A model generated the notes under the pieces. That model saw only the letters and a program-made list of their open reading frames with translations, was not told the DNA's origin and did not search any database. A DNA stretch of 7,302 nucleotides, taken from the NCBI GenBank assembly GCA_021815535.1, contig JAKAGL010000121.1:1-7302 (forward strand), given 5' to 3'. The stretch comes from a bacterium (GTDB taxonomy: Bacteria > Nitrospinota_A > UBA7883 > JACRGQ01). The translations under genes were made by a program, and so were the position numbers. Shown here piece by piece: positions 5,603 through 7,302 of this stretch; position 1 is the first letter of the stretch, and the number at the start of each line of letters is the position of its first letter.

Positions 5603-5704
5603 CCCTCTCTGGCCGGCCTTTGCCGGTGAGACGAAGGGAAATCAGGCGCCAACAGACGGGAAACCTCCGCGCGACCTCTACATTTGATTATATTGGAGGA
5701 TATC
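5572..5704 (+). promoter_or_regulatory. riboswitch-like structured leader with decoy SD, anti-SD and true SD
   Basis: P1 pairs GGAGGTTT (5572-5579) with AAACCTCC (5661-5668), 8 bp without mismatch. Inside it P2 pairs GCGCCTGA (5595-5602) with TCAGGCGC (5642-5649), 8 bp. The stem continues as CCC/GGG (5603-5605, 5636-5638), TCTC/GAGA (5606-5609, 5628-5631) and CCGGC/GCCGG (5613-5617, 5622-5626) around a CTTT loop, with AAA and CGAA unpaired on the 3' side. The P1 5' strand includes a perfect SD (AGGAGG, 5571-5576) with no start codon at usable distance. The P1 3' strand contains CCTCC, which could alternatively pair with the true SD GGAGG (5695-5699). That gives two exclusive states, SD free or SD hidden. 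The complementarity is seen directly; ligand and function are unknown, and it does not match a riboswitch class I can name. Confidence 0.45.
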
Positions 5705-6313
5705 ATGTCTACTATCGATGCCAACATGGCGAAGCTCGCCAAGACCGGCGCCCGGCTGGTCGTCATGCTCATAGCCGCTATTCTCATGCTGGCCATTCCC
5801 GGCACATCGCGGGCCGCCGAAAAAGCGGAAATGGAAAACACCCATCGCCCCAAGGATTTCATCGTGACCGTGGATCCCGACAGCGCCAAGAAGATCGGGC
5901 CGGCTGTGGTGAAACAGATAGTCGATTTCTTCGACTATGCCGATAATGCGATCAAGACCAAGGACCTCGACGCGCTGGCTTTCCTCTATTCCGACCAATA
6001 CAGGGATGGAAATCACACGAAAGCCGATGCCGTTCAGGCGTGGAAAACGCTGTTTACGGGATTTGACGACTTCTCCATGACGCACAACCTGCGCTTCATC
6101 ACCGCGGATGCCAACAGCAACGTGATGATCGTGGCATGCAGCGGCATTCTCATGGCCAAACCGAAATCCGACAAGGTGCTTCGGGCGCTTGACCACTGGG
6201 TGAACATGAAACATGTCCTCGTGAAGGAAAACAACGGATGGAAGATAATCGGCACCAGTGGCATCGAATCAAAACGGTTCTGGTTCGATAAGCCAATGCA
6301 CCCCCTGTTCTAG
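5705..6313 (+). CDS. secreted NTF2-like / SnoaL-type fold protein
   Basis: This 202-residue protein has an N-terminal signal peptide: basic residues to Arg17, a hydrophobic stretch at about 18-31, and probable cleavage after SRA at 37. The mature part (about 70-187) shows the NTF2-like cone-fold pattern: an initial helix (VVKQIVDFFDYADNAI), K-D-L-D-A-L-A-F-L-Y-S, then strands ending NNGWKIIGTSG (176-186). Family members are small-molecule isomerases, binding proteins or accessory domains; no catalytic set could be assigned, so the function is unknown and the location periplasmic. The ATG at 5705 has GGAGG 5 nt upstream; a TTG at 5684 in the same frame is less likely. The long structured leader suggests post-transcriptional control. 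No partner gene is adjacent in a tight operon. Confidence 0.75.
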   Translation: MSTIDANMAKLAKTGARLVVMLIAAILMLAIPGTSRAAEKAEMENTHRPKDFIVTVDPDSAKKIGPAVVKQIVDFFDYADNAIKTKDLDALAFLYSDQYRDGNHTKADAVQAWKTLFTGFDDFSMTHNLRFITADANSNVMIVACSGILMAKPKSDKVLRALDHWVNMKHVLVKENNGWKIIGTSGIESKRFWFDKPMHPLF

Positions 6314-6549
6314 AACCGGCATTGTGAACGGTATTCAGCCGCCATCCGGCCGCCGAATACCGGCCGAGTGGTGCGGCGGGGTTTCGTGGCCCGGTGCGGT
6401 TTGGAGAACGCCTTTCCAGCCCGGGGGGCCGCGGAACCCCCGCACCGTTTCCGGCCTTGCGATGACCCGCGGCCTGGAGGTCAATCCGCAATAACGGCCG
6501 CGGCTTTCGCCTCTGGATAGCATCCGTCTTTTCGTGATACTTTCCACAC
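6314..6549. other. intergenic region with two strong inverted repeats
   Basis: No gene is supported in this 236-nt, very GC-rich gap. CGGTATTC (6329-6336) pairs with GAATACCG (6355-6362) across 18 nt. A competing stem uses two CGGCCG copies (6347-6352 and 6361-6366). CGGTGCGG (6392-6399) pairs with CCGCACCG (6440-6447) and encloses room for two small hairpins (TGGA/TCCA at 6402-6405 and 6415-6418, and GGG/CCC). Neither has a U-tract beyond TTT, so these are not standard intrinsic terminators. A 3'-UTR element or small RNA is possible. An imperfect -10 (GATACT, 6536-6541) lies just before the next ATG. Confidence 0.35.
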
Positions 6550-7302
6550 ATGACCGTCAGCCGCCGCAACGCCGTCTTTATGATCGCCGCAGTTGCGCTT
6601 GCCGCCTATGCAAACTCGTTCCACGCCCCTTTCGTGTTCGACGACAACCACACCGTGGTCGAAAATTTCGGCATCCGCAGCCTGGGCGACCTGAAGGCCG
6701 TTTTCACCTCGGACTATGCGGGGCGGCCGCTTTTGTACCTCACCTTCGCCGCGAACTACGCCGCCGGGGCGCTTAACCCCTTCGGCTACCACGTGGTGAA
6801 TTTCCTTCTTCACGCCGCAACCTCATTCATCGTCTTTCTGCTGATCGAAAATATTTTGGCCCGCGAAGGGATAGTTGACCGCCGCTGGGCGCTGGCGGGG
6901 GGATTGCTGTTCGCCGTGCACCCGATGAACGTGGAGACCGTCACCTACATCTCCTCCCGTTCCGACGGACTCGCCACCTTCTTTTATTATGCCGCGTTCA
7001 TGCTGGCTCTCGCCGCCGGATTCCGCATCAACGGCAAAAGCCTGCTTGCGCTCGGCCTGTTCGCCGCCGGCCTGCTCACCAAGGAGACCGCCATAACGCT
7101 TCCGGCGCTGTTAACCGTGTTCGTACTGCAATTTGAACCGGCAAAAAGGAAAGAAGCGGCGCCCCTGCTGGCCTGCTTCTGGCTGATGGCGCCGCTCTTC
7201 TTCCTTTACCGGATGTACGCGCTGGGGGCCGCACTGGAAGAACACGCCGCCCCGGATGCCGAGGGCAAGGCGCTGATCGGTCGGGTTGCCGAACGAATGG
7301 GC
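6550..7302 (+). CDS. TMTC-like GT-C membrane protein (TPR-type), 5' part, runs off the window
   Basis: The first 251 codons are open to the window end. The sequence matches the membrane part of the TMTC/DUF1736-like GT-C glycosyltransferase group, polytopic proteins that usually carry C-terminal TPR repeats and transfer sugars from lipid carriers on the outer face of the inner membrane. Visible hallmarks: membrane helix 1 (about 7-24); YANSFHAPFVFDD with the acidic pair Asp31-Asp32; RPLLYLTF (59-66); FGYHVVNFLLH (78-88); HPMNVETVTYISSRSD (124-139); and LLTKETAITLP (175-185). Several further hydrophobic segments follow. The TPR part, if present, lies beyond 7302. The ATG at 6550 is the only usable start, since an in-frame TGA lies at 6535-6537. 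No Shine-Dalgarno sequence precedes it, which suggests a leaderless or weakly initiated mRNA. The sugar donor and acceptor are unknown. Confidence 0.82.
   Translation, partial: MTVSRRNAVFMIAAVALAAYANSFHAPFVFDDNHTVVENFGIRSLGDLKAVFTSDYAGRPLLYLTFAANYAAGALNPFGYHVVNFLLHAATSFIVFLLIENILAREGIVDRRWALAGGLLFAVHPMNVETVTYISSRSDGLATFFYYAAFMLALAAGFRINGKSLLALGLFAAGLLTKETAITLPALLTVFVLQFEPAKRKEAAPLLACFWLMAPLFFLYRMYALGAALEEHAAPDAEGKALIGRVAERMG

Noticed and set aside
5595..5649. TPP, c-di-GMP (GEMM), Moco or cobalamin riboswitch
   Set aside because: Isolated matches such as CGAAGGGAA occur, but the hallmark sequences of these classes (for example the TPP CUGAGA/CUGAUC core or the GEMM GGGACGCAAAGCC) are not present in the right arrangement.

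Overview
The window is a GC-rich stretch of chromosome from a diderm (Gram-negative-type) bacterium. The evidence is an exported FimV-like protein with LysM and SPOR peptidoglycan-binding domains, Sec signal peptides, and a membrane GT-C/TMTC-like protein. The mix of a DUF1015 protein, a FimV-core protein, a DyP peroxidase and a TMTC-like protein would suit a Desulfobacterota-, Nitrospirota- or Nitrospinota-like lineage, but nothing here fixes the taxonomy. No rRNA, tRNA, CRISPR array, transposase or phage gene was seen.

Left half (1-4091, all minus strand). Read in transcription order, this is a FimV-like LysM/NTF2/2xSPOR envelope protein (4091 to 2142), a DUF1015 protein (2105 to 810) and the GTPase EngB (799 to 197). 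Gaps are 36 and 10 nt, so it is probably one operon driven by a promoter at about 4123-4150. After a 110-nt gap carrying an exact tandem 11-bp repeat comes the first 26 codons of a cytochrome b561-type protein (86 down to the window edge). Its reading is interrupted by a stop at 6-8 that may be an end-of-sequence artefact.

Right half (4256-7302, all plus strand). A divergent DyP-type heme peroxidase (4256-5182) is followed by a 522-nt region that is poorer in GC and dense in inverted repeats (5183-5704). It holds a good sigma70-like promoter, a possible terminator, a weakly supported 75-codon ORF and, just before the next gene, a nested stem structure. That structure contains an orphan Shine-Dalgarno sequence, an anti-SD strand that can pair with it, and the true SD. 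The next gene encodes a secreted NTF2-like protein (5705-6313). A 236-nt gap with two 8-bp-stem inverted repeats follows, then the 5' part of a TMTC-like GT-C membrane protein (6550 to beyond 7302).

How the genes may work together: the left cluster couples an envelope or septum protein with EngB, a ribosome-assembly GTPase whose gene often lies among housekeeping genes. The right half looks like independent units. The two most interesting items are the riboswitch-like leader of the NTF2-like gene (5572-5704) and the unusual domain order of the FimV-like protein.
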